Source: Bacteroidota bacterium
GTDB lineage: Bacteria > Bacteroidota > Bacteroidia > B-17B0 > Aurantibacillaceae
NCBI GenBank assembly: GCA_020403265.1
Contig: JADBXZ010000001.1
Coordinates: forward strand, 1-64,000
Direction: 5' to 3'
DNA length: 64,000 nucleotides
The translations under genes were made by a program, and so were the position numbers. Each line of letters opens with the position of its first letter. Position 1 is the stretch's first letter. Positions 16,381-25,833 of the stretch are shown piece after piece. Below the pieces are notes generated by a model. That model searched no databases. It saw nothing but the letters and a program-made list of their open reading frames with translations, and was not told the DNA's origin.

Positions 16381-17538
16381 ATGTTCAATACACAACACTT
16401 CAAAAAATTTAATGGAATTAAAACCCCATTTTATTATTATAATACAGCTTTATTAAAGGAAACATTAAAATCGATGCTTGATGCTGCGCCAAAAGCATAT
16501 CACATCCATTATGCATTGAAAGCCAACTCAAATCCCAAGTTACTTAATATAATAAAACAACATGGTATTGGTGCAGATTGTGTAAGTGGTAACGAGGTTA
16601 AACGAGCGCTGGAAATAGGCTTCACAAATAAACAAATTGCCTTTGCAGGCGTTGGAAAAAGTGATGAGGAAATACTAATCGGTTTAGAAAATGATATTTT
16701 TTGTTTCAATGTTGAAAGCATACCGGAATTAATAGTCATCAATGAACTAGCTTCACAAGAAAATAAAATAGCGCAAGTGGCCTTAAGAATCAACCCAAAC
16801 GTTGATGCATACACACACAAATACATCACTACAGGATTAGAAGAAAATAAATTTGGAATTAATCCTTATGAATTTGATACTGTACTAGAGCATTTGAGCA
16901 ACTGCAAAAACATTAAACTTGTAGGCTTACATTTTCATATAGGTTCACAAATACAAAGTCTTACACCTTTTAAAAATTTATGTATTCGCGTCAATGAAAT
17001 CAATAAGTGGTTTTTAAATAAAGGCTTAGAAATAGAGCATATTAACGTTGGAGGCGGCTTAGGGATTAATTATCAGGAACCTGATAAAGAGTCAATCGTT
17101 GATTTTAAAGCCTATTTTAATGTGTTTAAACAATTCTTAGAATTAATGCCAAGCCAGCAAGTTCATTTTGAATTGGGAAGATGCATCATTGCACAGTGTG
17201 GCAGTTTAATAAGCAAGGTACTGTATGTAAAGAATGGCATTAACACCAACTTTGCAATATTAGATGCGGGCATGACAGAATTGATCAGACCTGCTCTTTA
17301 CCAGGCTTATCATAAAATTGAAAACCTTACAGCTTGTGTTGAAAACAGAGAACTGAATAAATATGATGTGGTTGGCCCTATCTGCGAAAGCAGTGATTGT
17401 TTTGGAAAGGCTGTTGTTTTGCCAGAAACTAAACGTGGAGATTTGATTGCAATTAGAAGTGCGGGGGCATACGGTGAAGTAATGAGCAGCAATTATAATT
17501 TAAGAGAAACAGTAGGCTGTACTTTTGATGAAGCTTAA
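16381..17538 (+). CDS. lysA: Diaminopimelate decarboxylase
   Basis: 385 residues from the ATG at 16381, 10 bases after the lysC stop. A longer frame from TTG 16360 overlaps lysC and is unlikely. It is a fold-type III PLP enzyme: PLP lysine K47 in HYALKANSN, the glycine-rich phosphate loop VGGGLGINYQ, the substrate Cys-Glu-Ser motif GPICESSDCFGK, and GAYGEVMSSNYN near the end. It converts meso-DAP to lysine, pairing with lysC for the first and last steps of the pathway. Its stop shares the TTAA at 17535-17538 with the convergent aminotransferase. Confidence 0.95.
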   Translation: MFNTQHFKKFNGIKTPFYYYNTALLKETLKSMLDAAPKAYHIHYALKANSNPKLLNIIKQHGIGADCVSGNEVKRALEIGFTNKQIAFAGVGKSDEEILIGLENDIFCFNVESIPELIVINELASQENKIAQVALRINPNVDAYTHKYITTGLEENKFGINPYEFDTVLEHLSNCKNIKLVGLHFHIGSQIQSLTPFKNLCIRVNEINKWFLNKGLEIEHINVGGGLGINYQEPDKESIVDFKAYFNVFKQFLELMPSQQVHFELGRCIIAQCGSLISKVLYVKNGINTNFAILDAGMTELIRPALYQAYHKIENLTACVENRELNKYDVVGPICESSDCFGKAVVLPETKRGDLIAIRSAGAYGEVMSSNYNLRETVGCTFDEA

Positions 17539-18671
17539 ATTGAACACAAAGTTTCTGCAGCCTTCAGTAAAGTATCTTCCTTTTTAGCAAAACAAAACCG
17601 AAGTATGTTTTGTTTGACCTCTGTTGAATAAAAAACGGATAATGGAATGGCTGCTAGTTTTTTCTCCTTCACTAATCGAATCGCGTAGTCTGTATCCCTT
17701 TCATCCGTTATCCCACTATAATCAAGCAATTGAAAGTAGGTTCCCTTACTCGGCAAAATCTTAAAGCGGGATGATTGAATATTGTTGACAAAAAAATTTC
17801 GTTTGCTTTCGTAAAAATTATTTAATTGCAGATAATTTTTACGATCGCTTAAATAGTCTGCTATAGCTAACTGCATCGGATTATTTACACAAAACACCAG
17901 AAATTGATGGATTTTTCTAAACTCTTTTGTTAACTCACTTGACGCTAAAACATACCCAATTTTCCAGCCCGTTGTGTGCGTGGTTTTACCAAATGAAGAT
18001 ACAATATAGCTGCGATCTCTTAAACTTGGTAACTGAGCAACACTATGGTGTAATTGGCCATCAAAAACCATGTGTTCATATACTTCATCGCTAATTAAAA
18101 ATAAATTATTTTGCAGAATTAATTTCTCCAGCTGCAACAAATCGTTTTTGGAAACAATGGTTGCAGTTGGGTTATGAGGCGAATTTAGTATGATGCACTT
18201 TGTGCGCTTTGTAATTTTGCTCTCAACTTCCTGCCAATCTATTCTAAAGTCAGGACTTTTTAATTGAACAGAAATCACTACTCCACCATGGACCTGTATG
18301 GCTGGTTTATAACAATCATAAGCCGGCTCAAAAATAATCACCTCATCACCGGGCTCAATAATAGTGGCAATAGCCGTATAAATGGCTTGAGTAGCTCCGG
18401 CAGTAACGGTTATTTCATTCGTAACATCATAATTTGCTTTATAACATACCTGCACTATCTCTGCGATACGTTCACGTAAAGGTAAGGCTCCGGGCATAGG
18501 TGCATATTGGTTCGCCCCATCTTGAACAAATTTATTAACTAAGTCCTTTAATTTTTGATCACACTCAAAATCAGGGAAACCTTGTGAAAGATTAATGGCT
18601 TTGTTTTCATTAGCAAGGGCACTCATGGTTGTAAAAATGGTTGTGCCTATATCAGGTAATTTACTTTTCAT
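17535..18671 (-). CDS. Class I/II aminotransferase, methionine aminotransferase (YbdL)-like
   Basis: 378 residues from the ATG at 18671; a frame extension to TTG 18683 adds only four residues. The start SKLPDIGTTIFTTMSALANE with NLSQGFPDF is characteristic of the YbdL/kynurenine aminotransferase group. The PLP lysine is K229 in SSFGKTTHTTGWKIGY, and LNSPHNPTAT and ISDEVYEHM are also present. YbdL-like enzymes prefer methionine and aromatic amino acids and act in methionine salvage. The exact amino-donor range is not readable from sequence. It converges on lysA with a 4-bp overlap. Confidence 0.85.
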   Translation of the reverse strand: MKSKLPDIGTTIFTTMSALANENKAINLSQGFPDFECDQKLKDLVNKFVQDGANQYAPMPGALPLRERIAEIVQVCYKANYDVTNEITVTAGATQAIYTAIATIIEPGDEVIIFEPAYDCYKPAIQVHGGVVISVQLKSPDFRIDWQEVESKITKRTKCIILNSPHNPTATIVSKNDLLQLEKLILQNNLFLISDEVYEHMVFDGQLHHSVAQLPSLRDRSYIVSSFGKTTHTTGWKIGYVLASSELTKEFRKIHQFLVFCVNNPMQLAIADYLSDRKNYLQLNNFYESKRNFFVNNIQSSRFKILPSKGTYFQLLDYSGITDERDTDYAIRLVKEKKLAAIPLSVFYSTEVKQNILRFCFAKKEDTLLKAAETLCSI

Positions 18672-18773
18672 TCTTTTACGCAATGGAAAGCTCTAATTTA
18701 ACCTATTTACTCATAAAAAACCATGCTTCACGAACTAAATTTTACAAGTCGTAGTTAATTAAAATTATTTATT

Positions 18774-18781
18774 TAAATTTA
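18774..18781 (+). promoter_or_regulatory. -7-like box TAAATTTA before the TPR-SpoIIE gene
   Basis: TAnnTTTA ends 6 bases before the ATG at 18788. It overlaps the rival GTG start at 18782 closely enough to favour the ATG. The match to consensus is one base short and AT-rich, so chance is possible. Confidence 0.35.
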
Positions 18782-18787
18782 GTGATT

Positions 18788-20800
18788 ATGACACGCCCCT
18801 TCAAGCAGTTTAGTTTATTAGTTGTATTGCTATTTGCATTTACGTGTCAACTTTTTGCTAATAAAGATTCTCTTTTAAGGGAATTAAAAAAATCTCACTC
18901 TGATAAGGATTTATACACACTTAATTTTGAATTAGGTTGGGAGTATGCATTTTCAAATCCGGATAGTGCTTACTACTATGCAAAACGCGGATTGCTCATC
19001 TCCAAACGAATGAACGACCCAAGTGTGTTTGCACAAATTTATAATTTATTAGGCGTCAGCTGTCAACTAGGTAAAAATTATAAAGATGCTATTAGTTTTT
19101 ACCGTGAATCTTTAGCTAATGCCCAAAAAACAAATAATACAAAAGCAATTTTAACTGCCTATGGTAATATAGGTGCTCTTTATACAGAGATTGATGATCA
19201 GGCCAAAGCATTAGAATACGCGTTTTTAAGTTTAAACTTGGCTAAACAAACGAATGACTCTTTAAAAATTGCGAATAATTCCAACAACATCAGTTTAATT
19301 TATTCCAATAAAAAAGAGCTTGATAAAGCCTTAGGTTATGGCTTAGCCTCACTCAAAATATACACGGCACTAAACGACGAAAATGGTTTGTGCAATAATT
19401 ATGGTAACCTGGGTAATATTTATTTAGGTTTAAATCAACTTGATAAAGCCAAAGAATCTTATGAGAATTGTCACCAAATAGCCCTTAAAGTTAATCTCAC
19501 GTTCGAAATTGCTAAGTCCGCCAATGAACTAGGAGCCTTACATAAAATAAGAAAAGAATTTGAAAAATCACTTGCCTATTATCAAACAGCAGAGAAATAT
19601 GCTAAAGACAGCGAAGATCAAGAAGTATTGAAAGATACTTATAGCGGCCTATATCAATTATTCTATGAAAAAAATGATTTTAAAAATGCGAAACTTTACA
19701 TGGGTAAATATTTTGAAGCATTTGAAGAATATAATAAATCTGCTCATGCTGCCGAAGTAAGCAAAAACGAACTGGCCTATGAATTTAAAAGCAAAAGTGA
19801 GCAGGATAGCATTAAGAATGCTGAAAAAGAAAAAGTAACCAAAGCACAATTGGTAGCGAATAAAGCGCAAATTGAGAAAGACAGGTTGTTAAAAATTGGA
19901 TTAACAGTTCTATCCATTCTATTGGTTCTTTTTGGTTATTTCATGTACAATCGATTTAAACTCATCAAAAATCAAAACAGTATTATCGAACAAAAAAATA
20001 AGGAAACCGAAATTCAAAAAAATGAAATCGAGAATAAGAATAAAGAAATATTAGACTCCATTAATTACGCTAAAAGAATACAACAAGGTTTATTGGAAAA
20101 CAAAAGGCAATTAAATGGTTGTTTTCCTGAAAACTTTATTTACTTTAATCCTAAAGATATCGTTAGCGGGGATTTTTACTGGACAACACTCACAAAAAAT
20201 TCCAAAGACGAAGACATTTTTTATTTGGCCTGTTGCGATAGTACGGGACATGGTGTCCCCGGTGCATTTATGAGTTTGCTTAACATGGCCTTGTTTAGTG
20301 AATCCATTAACGAAAAAAATTTAGCTGAACCTAATGTGGTGTTTAATCATATTAGAGCAAGATTAATTGAGTTAATAGGTGCGGATGGTCAACAGGATGG
20401 ATTTGACGGAACGTTGATTGCTTTTAATCTATCTTCCAAAAAAATTACTTATGCTTCTGCTAATAATGGTGGAGTGTTAGTAAAAGGAAATCATAGTATT
20501 GATGAATTACAATATGATAAAATGCCGGTAGGAAGAGGGATTATTGAAAAAGGCTTTTCTTTGTTTGAATTAGATTATCAAAAGGGAGATACGTTATATC
20601 TATTTACAGATGGTTACGCTGACCAGTTTGGCGGGCCATCCGGTAAAAAATTTAAGTACAAAAAACTGCTTGAAACCATTTTAACTGCTAACGACTTGAC
20701 TTTAACCAAACAAGCTGCCTTTTTTGATGAGACTTTTGAAAGTTGGCGAGGTAAGCTGGAGCAGATAGACGATGTGCAGGTAATTGGTGTGAGGTTATAG
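18788..20800 (+). CDS. TPR-repeat membrane sensor with SpoIIE-type (PP2C) phosphatase domain
   Basis: 670 residues from the ATG at 18788 (GTG 18782 is an alternative). Order: signal peptide (LLVVLLFAFTCQLFANK); about seven tetratricopeptide repeats from 35 to 330; a coiled stretch; one membrane helix near 360-380 (IGLTVLSILLVLFGYFMY); a second Lys/Glu-rich coiled coil; then a SpoIIE domain from about 440. The phosphatase metal motifs are present: SGDFYW, CDSTGHGVPGAFMSLL and LFTDGYADQFGG. The layout suggests that periplasmic TPRs sense a protein or envelope state and control cytoplasmic dephosphorylation, perhaps of an anti-anti-sigma factor. No partner gene is adjacent. Confidence 0.88.
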   Translation: MTRPFKQFSLLVVLLFAFTCQLFANKDSLLRELKKSHSDKDLYTLNFELGWEYAFSNPDSAYYYAKRGLLISKRMNDPSVFAQIYNLLGVSCQLGKNYKDAISFYRESLANAQKTNNTKAILTAYGNIGALYTEIDDQAKALEYAFLSLNLAKQTNDSLKIANNSNNISLIYSNKKELDKALGYGLASLKIYTALNDENGLCNNYGNLGNIYLGLNQLDKAKESYENCHQIALKVNLTFEIAKSANELGALHKIRKEFEKSLAYYQTAEKYAKDSEDQEVLKDTYSGLYQLFYEKNDFKNAKLYMGKYFEAFEEYNKSAHAAEVSKNELAYEFKSKSEQDSIKNAEKEKVTKAQLVANKAQIEKDRLLKIGLTVLSILLVLFGYFMYNRFKLIKNQNSIIEQKNKETEIQKNEIENKNKEILDSINYAKRIQQGLLENKRQLNGCFPENFIYFNPKDIVSGDFYWTTLTKNSKDEDIFYLACCDSTGHGVPGAFMSLLNMALFSESINEKNLAEPNVVFNHIRARLIELIGADGQQDGFDGTLIAFNLSSKKITYASANNGGVLVKGNHSIDELQYDKMPVGRGIIEKGFSLFELDYQKGDTLYLFTDGYADQFGGPSGKKFKYKKLLETILTANDLTLTKQAAFFDETFESWRGKLEQIDDVQVIGVRL

Positions 20801-20871
20801 TGGAGTTGATTTAATTTTCTCCATTCGTTTTGTAAATTTTAAATAAGTCACTAAAATTTCACTAATCAAAA

Positions 20872-20905
20872 AAGCCTCATCGTATTAGAAGACACAATGA
20901 GGCTT
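20872..20905 (-). terminator. Intrinsic terminator of the glycine-rich T9SS gene
   Basis: Inverted repeat AAGCCTCAT (20872-20880) / ATGAGGCTT (20897-20905), a 16-base loop, and on the minus strand a run of T directly after the stem. It lies 57 bases past the minus-strand stop at 20962. On the plus strand no T-run follows, so it serves mainly the minus gene. Confidence 0.65.
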
Positions 20906-20961
20906 AATATATAGCAATGTTTCTCTACAACGCCAATAATAATTTGTTCAAAGAATTATAT

Positions 20962-22740
20962 TTATTCAATGATAGTTTTAAAAACTTCTAGTTTATCATC
21001 AAAATGTGCATTAACAATATAAGTTCCTTTTGCAAGGTTACTTAAGTTAATTTTTGTAGAACCTTCTGATAATTTGGCATTGTAAACAATTTCGCCCAGC
21101 ATATTAAAAATAATTACTGACGCCTTGTTATTTAACTTTATAGTAAATTCACCATTATTGGGATTCGGAAATAAATTAATATGTTCAATCTCTTGTAAAT
21201 TGTCAGTTAAACCAACACAAGAATTAACCGTTTGTAAAACTGTGGCTTGAGCTGTGCATCCATTCACTGCCGTACCAATTACAGTATAGGTTTGTGTAGT
21301 AGTAGGGCTAACTACACCCGTTAAAGGAATAGAAGGATTCCAAGATAAAGAAGGCGAACCCGTAGCTGATAGTGTTACACTATTACCTGAACATATTACA
21401 CTAGAGGAACTAACTGCTGAAATAGTTGGATTTGCATTTACAGTAACAATAAAAGAACAAGTTCCGGAATTACCGGCTGCATCTGTTGCGCGATATAAAA
21501 CATTTGTTACGCCAAGATTATAGTTTGTATTGGCACTTCCGGTATTTGAACCGCTTGTTGCACCGCTTAGCGAATAGGTAACGCCAGGTAAACTACTACA
21601 ATTATCCGCTACATTTATTGGAGCCAAATTACTTAAAGCAATTGCAGAAGAACTGCATACAGCTGCGCTGCTTGGACAAACAATAGTTGGTGAAGTAACA
21701 TCTAAAACATTTACAGAAAAAGAACAGGCAGCCGTTTGACTATTACTGGCTAATATCGTAAATGTTTGTGCGGTTAAACCTAAAGGAAATTGGCTACCAC
21801 TAGCTAAACCGCTTGCTAAAGAGCTGGTGAAAGTTACTGCACCTGCAGAATAGGTAATAATTACTTTACCATGTCCAACTGTTACGCCATTTGAAAATGA
21901 AGTAGCTGTTGCGCTGGGCAAAACGTAACCGCTTCCACCACCGCCACCGCGGCAATTTCCGCTTGCTGCACCACCGAACCAACCTCCGCCTCCGCCATAG
22001 CCTTCGCAGCCACAAGAACTGCCTGAGTTACCTCCTAATCCAAATGAACCAGCCATAGTTATAACACTAAAGCTACCGCATGTACCATGTAAACCTGGCG
22101 TTGTTGTTGTAGCGCCTAATCCTCCTGGGTTAGTTGCATAATCAGGTGCTCTATATCCATCTCCTCCATTAGTACCACCGCCAACACCTCCAGCAACGTG
22201 CATAGCAGTCCAGAAACCTGCACCACCTCCACCACCAGAAACAATAATTCTATCATTCAATCCGTAAGGTGAAACTCTAACATCTGTAGCGCCTCCTCCT
22301 CCTTTGCCAGCGGCATCTCCAGAACCACCTCCATTAAAACCGCCGGCAGTTGTAGTTGGCTGACCACCTGCATTTATTTGCAGTGTTTGACTTGGGGTAA
22401 CTGTAAAAGTACCTTTATTGTACCCACCGAAATTTGTGTTACTAACCCAATTAGCACCACCTTGTGCGCCCCAAGTTTCAATGGTTAGGGATGAAACTCC
22501 TGATGGCACCACGAAAGTTTGGGTTGAACCGGTAAAATTAAAAGTTTGAGACACAACAGATGTAGTACAACTATTGACTACCACCGGGTTTGAATAACTG
22601 ACTAATGCGGTGCATGAAGAGCTTGTAGCTGCGGCAGTAAAGCTAGATGGGCATGTTACGGTAATACAAGATTGCGCATGAGATTCGATGAACACAGAAC
22701 AAAGGATTGCAATAAAAAGTTTAGTAAGTTTAAAATTCAT
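20962..22740 (-). CDS. Glycine-rich secreted protein with HYR domain and T9SS sorting signal
   Basis: 592 residues from the ATG at 22740; the upstream TTG extension runs into the promoter box. Signal peptide FKLTKLFIAILCSVFIESHAQ. Residues ~60-300 are a glycine-rich domain of the type found in ALK/LTK receptors and bacterial surface proteins (FNFTGSTQTFVVPSG, ETWGAQGG, GGGGATDVRV, IVSGGGGGAGF, CRGGGGGSGYV). A HYR-like domain follows (VTSPTIVCPSS to FIVTVNANP), then an Ig-like segment (SSSVICSGNSVTLSATG). The C-terminus (LFPNPNNGEFTIKLNN, then NLSNLAKGTYIVN) is a T9SS type A sorting domain. It is probably an adhesin or matrix protein at the cell surface. Confidence 0.85.
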   Translation of the reverse strand: MNFKLTKLFIAILCSVFIESHAQSCITVTCPSSFTAAATSSSCTALVSYSNPVVVNSCTTSVVSQTFNFTGSTQTFVVPSGVSSLTIETWGAQGGANWVSNTNFGGYNKGTFTVTPSQTLQINAGGQPTTTAGGFNGGGSGDAAGKGGGGATDVRVSPYGLNDRIIVSGGGGGAGFWTAMHVAGGVGGGTNGGDGYRAPDYATNPGGLGATTTTPGLHGTCGSFSVITMAGSFGLGGNSGSSCGCEGYGGGGGWFGGAASGNCRGGGGGSGYVLPSATATSFSNGVTVGHGKVIITYSAGAVTFTSSLASGLASGSQFPLGLTAQTFTILASNSQTAACSFSVNVLDVTSPTIVCPSSAAVCSSSAIALSNLAPINVADNCSSLPGVTYSLSGATSGSNTGSANTNYNLGVTNVLYRATDAAGNSGTCSFIVTVNANPTISAVSSSSVICSGNSVTLSATGSPSLSWNPSIPLTGVVSPTTTQTYTVIGTAVNGCTAQATVLQTVNSCVGLTDNLQEIEHINLFPNPNNGEFTIKLNNKASVIIFNMLGEIVYNAKLSEGSTKINLSNLAKGTYIVNAHFDDKLEVFKTIIE

Positions 22741-22758
22741 ATTTTTTAGTTTAAGAGT

Positions 22759-22766
22759 CAAATGTA
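22759..22766 (-). promoter_or_regulatory. -7 box TACATTTG for the glycine-rich gene
   Basis: Perfect TAnnTTTG on the minus strand, 18 bases before the ATG at 22740. It supports that start over the TTG at 22761, which would lie inside the box. Confidence 0.55.
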
Positions 22767-22865
22767 ATGAATAAAACTGAGATCACTAGCTTTGCAATAT
22801 TCACGCTCGTTAACAAGCATTATGTTATTTATTCAATTCTTAAACGTTGAATTCCCTTTTGTAAA

Positions 22866-23708
22866 TTACAATTCAGAAATCACTACCTTCTCTTTCATTC
22901 GAATTCCTTTTTCTGTTCTTTCCAAACTTGCACATTCGATCTGTGCATCATGCTCAAAATACAACAGCCAGTTTTGTTCAACTGCTTTTTCTAAAACTTC
23001 TTTTTTCTCTTTTAATGTTTCCAAAGGTCGCATATCATAACCCATTACATAAGGCAATGGCAGGTGAGCAGCACTAGGGATTAAGTCTGCCATATAAGCA
23101 ATGGTTGTATTTTTATATTTAATAATCGGTAACTGCATGGCCTCTGTGTGTCCGTATACATTTATAAAATTTAGTTCCGGTAAAAGATGCTCTTTCATTA
23201 AATCAATAAACTTTAACTGCCCGCTTTCCTGAATGGGTAAAATATTTTCCTTTAAAAAACTGGCTTTCTCTCTGGCATTTGGGTTCATAGCCCAATCCCA
23301 ATGTTTAGAATGACTATAGTAGTGTGCATTTTTAAATGCTGGTTCGTACCCTGTTCTAGACGCATTATGCTGTATCGCTCCACCACAATGATCAAAATGC
23401 AAATGGGTTAAAACTACATCCGTGATGTCACTGGTTGTAAAACCATATTTATTGAGATTAGATTCTATTGAATCGTTACCATGCAAATAATAGTAACCAA
23501 AAAACTTATCGTCTTGTTTGTTTCCCATACCGGTATCCACCAAAATTAATTTGTTGCCACTTTCAATTAACAAACAACGCATGGCCCAACTACACATGTT
23601 GTTTTCATCGGCGGGATTAAGTTTATTCCATATTGATTTAGGAACAACGCCAAACATGGCGCCACCATCTAACTTAAAATTTCCGGCGTTGATTGAATAT
23701 AACTGCAT
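22866..23708 (-). CDS. Metallo-beta-lactamase-fold hydrolase
   Basis: 280 residues. The zinc-binding signature THLHFDHCGG (HxHxDH) is at about residues 110-119. ILVDTGMGNK lies before it, and VYGHTEAMQ and YMADLIPSAAHL supply the later His and Asp ligands. The pattern and size resemble lactonase-like and general MBL-fold hydrolases of the quorum-quenching (AiiA/AttM-like) and methyl-parathion-hydrolase groups. There is no signal peptide, so it is cytoplasmic. The substrate cannot be assigned. It has its own -7 box at 23726-23733 and is divergent from dxs. Confidence 0.8.
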   Translation of the reverse strand: MQLYSINAGNFKLDGGAMFGVVPKSIWNKLNPADENNMCSWAMRCLLIESGNKLILVDTGMGNKQDDKFFGYYYLHGNDSIESNLNKYGFTTSDITDVVLTHLHFDHCGGAIQHNASRTGYEPAFKNAHYYSHSKHWDWAMNPNAREKASFLKENILPIQESGQLKFIDLMKEHLLPELNFINVYGHTEAMQLPIIKYKNTTIAYMADLIPSAAHLPLPYVMGYDMRPLETLKEKKEVLEKAVEQNWLLYFEHDAQIECASLERTEKGIRMKEKVVISEL

Positions 23709-23725
23709 AAACTGTATTATTTCTA

Positions 23726-23733
23726 CAAATTTA
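23726..23733 (-). promoter_or_regulatory. -7 box TAAATTTG for the MBL-fold gene
   Basis: Perfect TAnnTTTG on the minus strand, 17 bases before the ATG at 23708; divergent from the dxs promoter. Confidence 0.5.
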
Positions 23734-23850
23734 ATTGTCTTATTGAGTTAAACAATATCTGCTTTTGCTTGTTTTATTACAAGAATTAACACAATTTACA
23801 AATCCTCGGATACAATTATAATTTGTAAATAACGTTAACCAATTATTTAC

Positions 23851-23858
23851 TATATTTG
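23851..23858 (+). promoter_or_regulatory. -7 box TATATTTG, near-leaderless, for dxs
   Basis: Perfect TAnnTTTG 7 bases before the dxs ATG. A TTTG lies 25 bases further upstream, slightly far for a -33 element. Confidence 0.55.
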
Positions 23859-23865
23859 TATAAAC

Positions 23866-25833
23866 ATGGAAATTGTAAAAGGTAGTGGTTTTATACCTGG
23901 TGAATTGCTCGCAAAGATTAATTCGCCTGCCGATTTAAAAAAACTCAAAGAGGATCAGCTTGAACAAATTTGTTCTGAAGTTCGTCAATATATTATTGAT
24001 TTAGTTTCCGTAAAAGGGGGTCATTTTGGTGCTTCTTTGGGAGTTGTTGAATTAACTGTAGCCCTTCACTACATTTTTAACACACCATACGATCAATTGG
24101 TTTGGGATGTAGGTCATCAAGCCTATGGTCACAAGATCTTAACCGGTCGTCGGGATGTTTTCCATACAAACCGTATTTACAAAGGCATCAGTGGTTTCCC
24201 AAAACGTAGCGAAAGTGAATATGATACTTTTGGTGTTGGACACTCTAGCACCAGTATTGGTGCTGCCTTAGGTATGGCTGTGGCAAGTAAATATCAGCAC
24301 TTAAATGACAAACAACACATTGCCGTTATTGGTGATGGCAGTATGACAGCCGGCATGGCGTTTGAAGCACTTAACCATGCAGGTGTTGAAAATGCTAACC
24401 TCTTGGTAATTTTGAATGACAATTGCATGAGCATCGACCCAAATGTTGGTGCATTGCGCGAATATTTAACCGACATTACCACCTCACACACTTATAACAA
24501 AGCCAAAGATAAGGTATGGGAGTTGTTAGGTAAAATCAGTAAATTCGGACCAAATGCGCAAGAAATTGCCAGCAAGGTAGAAAATGCAGTTAAAACTAGT
24601 CTTTTAAAGCAAAGTAATTTATTTGAAAGCTTGAAATTTAGATATTTTGGTCCGGTTGATGGCCATGATGTAGTAAGGTTAACCAAAATATTAGCCGACT
24701 TAAAGGATATCCCCGGACCAAAGTTATTACACGTACTTACCAAAAAAGGGAAAGGTTATAAATTTAGTGAGGAAGGAAATGAAACGATTTGGCATGCACC
24801 CGGCGTTTTTAATAAAGAAACCGGTGAAATCATCAAAGTTGTTCCTAAAAATCCACAGCCGCCAAAATACCAAGATGTGTTTGGACATACCATGGTTGAA
24901 TTAGCAGAAATGAACTCTAAAATCATGGGGATTACACCTGCCATGCCGACTGGTTGCTCGTTAAACATTATGATGAAAGCAATGCCGGATAGAGCATTTG
25001 ACGTAGGTATTGCCGAACAACATGCGGTAACTTTTAGTGCCGGTTTAGCAACACAAGGCATGGTACCTTATTGTAACATATACAGTTCGTTCATGCAGCG
25101 TGCCTATGATCAAGTATTGCACGATGTAGCTTTACAAAATTTAAAAGTCATTTTTTGTTTGGATAGAGGTGGTTTAGCCGGTGCAGATGGTCCTACGCAC
25201 CATGGCGCATTCGACATCGCTTATTTCAGATGCGTACCAAACATGATTGTGAGTGCACCAATGAATGAAGAGGAATTAAGGAACTTAATGTACACAGCGC
25301 AACTGGAGGAGGTAAAAGGATCTTTCAGCATTCGTTATCCGCGCGGAAATGGCGTAATGGTGAATTGGAAAACGCCATTTCAAAAGATAGAAATTGGCAA
25401 AGGCCGTAAAATAAAATCCGGCAAAGACGTGGCCATTTTATCTTTAGGTCATCCCGGCAATCTTGTTACCAAAGCCATTGAGCAGCTGGCAACTGAGAAT
25501 ATCGACCCTGCACATTATGACCTGCGTTTTGCAAAACCAATTGATGAAGAACTTTTACATGAGGTATTCAGTAATTATAAAAAAGTAATTACAGTTGAAG
25601 ATGGCTGTATCATGGGCGGTATGGGAAGTGCAGTTTTAGAATTTATGGCAGATCATGATTATTCAGCTAAAGTTGTTCGCCTAGGTATTCCTGATAAATG
25701 GATTGAACACGGCGAACAATCCGAACTATATGAAGAGTGTGGGTTTTCTCCTGCCAAAATAGTATCTGAAGTTAAACAAATTTTGGAGGCGCCTCAACGA
25801 AAAGTACAAGAACCAACTTTAAAAGGCGCTTAA
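23866..25833 (+). CDS. dxs: 1-deoxy-D-xylulose-5-phosphate synthase
   Basis: 655 residues, full length. Thiamine diphosphate enzyme joining pyruvate and glyceraldehyde 3-phosphate in the MEP isoprenoid pathway. The N-terminal half has DVGHQAYGHKILTGR and the ThDP/Mg motif GDGSMTAGMAFEALNHAG ... NDN. The centre holds the pyrimidine-binding region with DVGIAEQHAVTFSAGLA, and the C-terminal transketolase domain has VEDGCIMGGMGSAV. The N-terminus is slightly long (GSGFIPGELLAKINSPADLK), which is usual for Bacteroidota. It shares a TTAA as its stop with the convergent pseudouridine synthase gene. Confidence 0.96.
   Translation: MEIVKGSGFIPGELLAKINSPADLKKLKEDQLEQICSEVRQYIIDLVSVKGGHFGASLGVVELTVALHYIFNTPYDQLVWDVGHQAYGHKILTGRRDVFHTNRIYKGISGFPKRSESEYDTFGVGHSSTSIGAALGMAVASKYQHLNDKQHIAVIGDGSMTAGMAFEALNHAGVENANLLVILNDNCMSIDPNVGALREYLTDITTSHTYNKAKDKVWELLGKISKFGPNAQEIASKVENAVKTSLLKQSNLFESLKFRYFGPVDGHDVVRLTKILADLKDIPGPKLLHVLTKKGKGYKFSEEGNETIWHAPGVFNKETGEIIKVVPKNPQPPKYQDVFGHTMVELAEMNSKIMGITPAMPTGCSLNIMMKAMPDRAFDVGIAEQHAVTFSAGLATQGMVPYCNIYSSFMQRAYDQVLHDVALQNLKVIFCLDRGGLAGADGPTHHGAFDIAYFRCVPNMIVSAPMNEEELRNLMYTAQLEEVKGSFSIRYPRGNGVMVNWKTPFQKIEIGKGRKIKSGKDVAILSLGHPGNLVTKAIEQLATENIDPAHYDLRFAKPIDEELLHEVFSNYKKVITVEDGCIMGGMGSAVLEFMADHDYSAKVVRLGIPDKWIEHGEQSELYEECGFSPAKIVSEVKQILEAPQRKVQEPTLKGA

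Noticed and set aside
22792-23040. Plus-strand frame opposite the MBL-fold gene
   Set aside because: It lies antisense to a clear enzyme gene and has no promoter, signal or domain of its own.
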